DNA from: Brevundimonas diminuta 470-4
Lineage (GTDB): Bacteria; Pseudomonadota; Alphaproteobacteria; Caulobacterales; Caulobacteraceae
Direction: 5' to 3'
Length of the DNA: 42,342 nucleotides
Assembly: GCA_000318405.1 (NCBI GenBank)
Contig: KB291762.1
Location: 1-42,342 of the forward strand
Under the pieces are notes generated by a model. That model was not told where the DNA came from. It saw nothing but the letters and a program-made list of their open reading frames with translations, and did no database searches. Of the stretch, positions 41,871-42,342 are shown piece after piece. The position numbers and the translations under genes were made by a program. Positions within the stretch are counted from its first letter, which is position 1, and every line of letters starts with the position of its first letter.

Positions 41871-42342
41871 TCAGTATTCGACATCCTCCGGCCGACGACG
41901 TTTCACGGCCCTGGCCGCAAAGGTGGGCAGGACCAGCAGCGTCAGGGCTGTGGCGGTCAACAGGCCGCCGATGACCACGGTGGCCAGCGGTTTCTGAACC
42001 TCGGCCCCGGCCCCGGTGGCGATGGCCATGGGGATGAAGCCGACGATGGCGACCAGCGCCGTGGTCAGCACCGCGCGCAGACGACTGAAGGCGCCGAGCA
42101 GGGCGGCGTCATGCGGCGTTTGGCCCGCCTGCAACCGCTCGCGGATCGCCTGCATCAGCACCAGTCCGTTCAGGGTCGCGACGCCGGACACAGCGATGAA
42201 GCCGACCGCCGCCGAGACCGAGAAGGGCATCCCCCGCAGCAACAGCGACAGCGCCCCGCCGACCAGCGCCAGCGGCACGCAGGCGAACACCAGCCCTGCC
42301 TCCGCGAACGACCCCAACGCCATGAACAGCAGGATGCCGATC
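41871..42342 (-). CDS. RND heavy-metal-type efflux permease, C-terminal part (cut by window edge)
   Basis: The last ~157 codons of an RND permease lie here and the frame stays open to the window end. IGILLFMALGSFAEAGLVFACVPLALVGGALSLLLRGMPFSVSAAVGFIAVSGVATLNGLVLMQAIRERLQAG...SRLRAVLTTALVAIVGFIPMAIATGAGAEVQKPLATVVIGGLLTATALTLLVLPTF covers the last transmembrane helices and is characteristic of the CzcA/CusA subgroup (GVATLNGLVL, GAEVQKPLATVVIGGL). It pumps metal ions or other compounds from periplasm or cytoplasm outward with membrane fusion and outer-membrane partners outside the window. It converges with mesD; a GC-rich inverted segment near 41788-41812 may end transcription. Confidence 0.92.
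   Translation of the reverse strand, partial: IGILLFMALGSFAEAGLVFACVPLALVGGALSLLLRGMPFSVSAAVGFIAVSGVATLNGLVLMQAIRERLQAGQTPHDAALLGAFSRLRAVLTTALVAIVGFIPMAIATGAGAEVQKPLATVVIGGLLTATALTLLVLPTFAARAVKRRRPEDVEY

Noticed and set aside
1..42342. CRISPR array or cas genes
   Set aside because: No regularly spaced repeats and no Cas-like proteins were seen on either strand.

Overview
This window looks like chromosomal DNA of a high-GC alphaproteobacterium, most likely Caulobacterales and plausibly Brevundimonas. This is an inference from the GC-rich codon use, an initiator-tRNA context, archaic chaperone-usher pili built from spore-coat-U (SCPU) pilins, a FecI/FecR/TonB-receptor unit, and a B12-riboswitch-controlled MesX/MesD methionine synthase pair. 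No 16S gene or species marker is present.

Bases 1 to about 8,150 form a genomic island at the 3' end of a tRNA-fMet gene. Imperfect 47-bp direct repeats of the tRNA 3' half flank it at 13-59 and 8106-8152. It carries a P4-type tyrosine integrase (6732-7895, minus) next to the distal repeat. Its cargo is the most interesting part of the window. A retron-like unit on the minus strand consists of a fused phosphoribosyltransferase-like/winged-helix protein, a strongly structured 190-nt segment that fits an msr-msd RNA, and a retron-type reverse transcriptase. The island also carries a membrane-anchored SNase-like nuclease. A truncated IS transposase is fused in frame to the catalytic half of a large tyrosine recombinase, giving an 868-codon chimeric frame.

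From 8.7 to 15.5 kb lies an SCPU chaperone-usher pilus locus: three pilins, chaperone, usher and tip-like subunit on the minus strand, plus one convergent SCPU-like gene. From 15.9 to 23 kb are small-molecule transport and redox genes with regulators: an MFS exporter, an aldo/keto reductase, a LysR gene broken by an internal deletion, an AraC regulator divergent from a CynX-type MFS protein, and a LysR regulator divergent from a SnoaL-like/SDR pair.

From 23.1 to 26.7 kb is a tightly packed four-gene glycan locus: a glycosyltransferase-like protein, a GINT1-N-like beta-propeller, a GT4 glycosyltransferase and a methyltransferase. From 26.8 to 30.9 kb is an ECF sigma / FecR anti-sigma / STN-domain TonB receptor unit, a cell-surface signalling cassette for an unknown ligand.

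From 31.1 to 39.3 kb is the complete 2-methylcitrate (propionate) pathway as two divergent operons: prpB-prpC-thioesterase on minus, and acnD-prpF plus an XRE/ScfR-type regulator on plus. Related TGTAAA...TGCAAA boxes lie in both promoter regions. From 39.35 to 41.8 kb a 36-bp perfect palindrome and a cobalamin riboswitch precede mesX (DUF1852) and mesD (a core MetE-type methionine synthase), so that B12-independent methionine synthesis is probably controlled by both methionine-cycle status and B12. The window ends inside an RND efflux permease gene.
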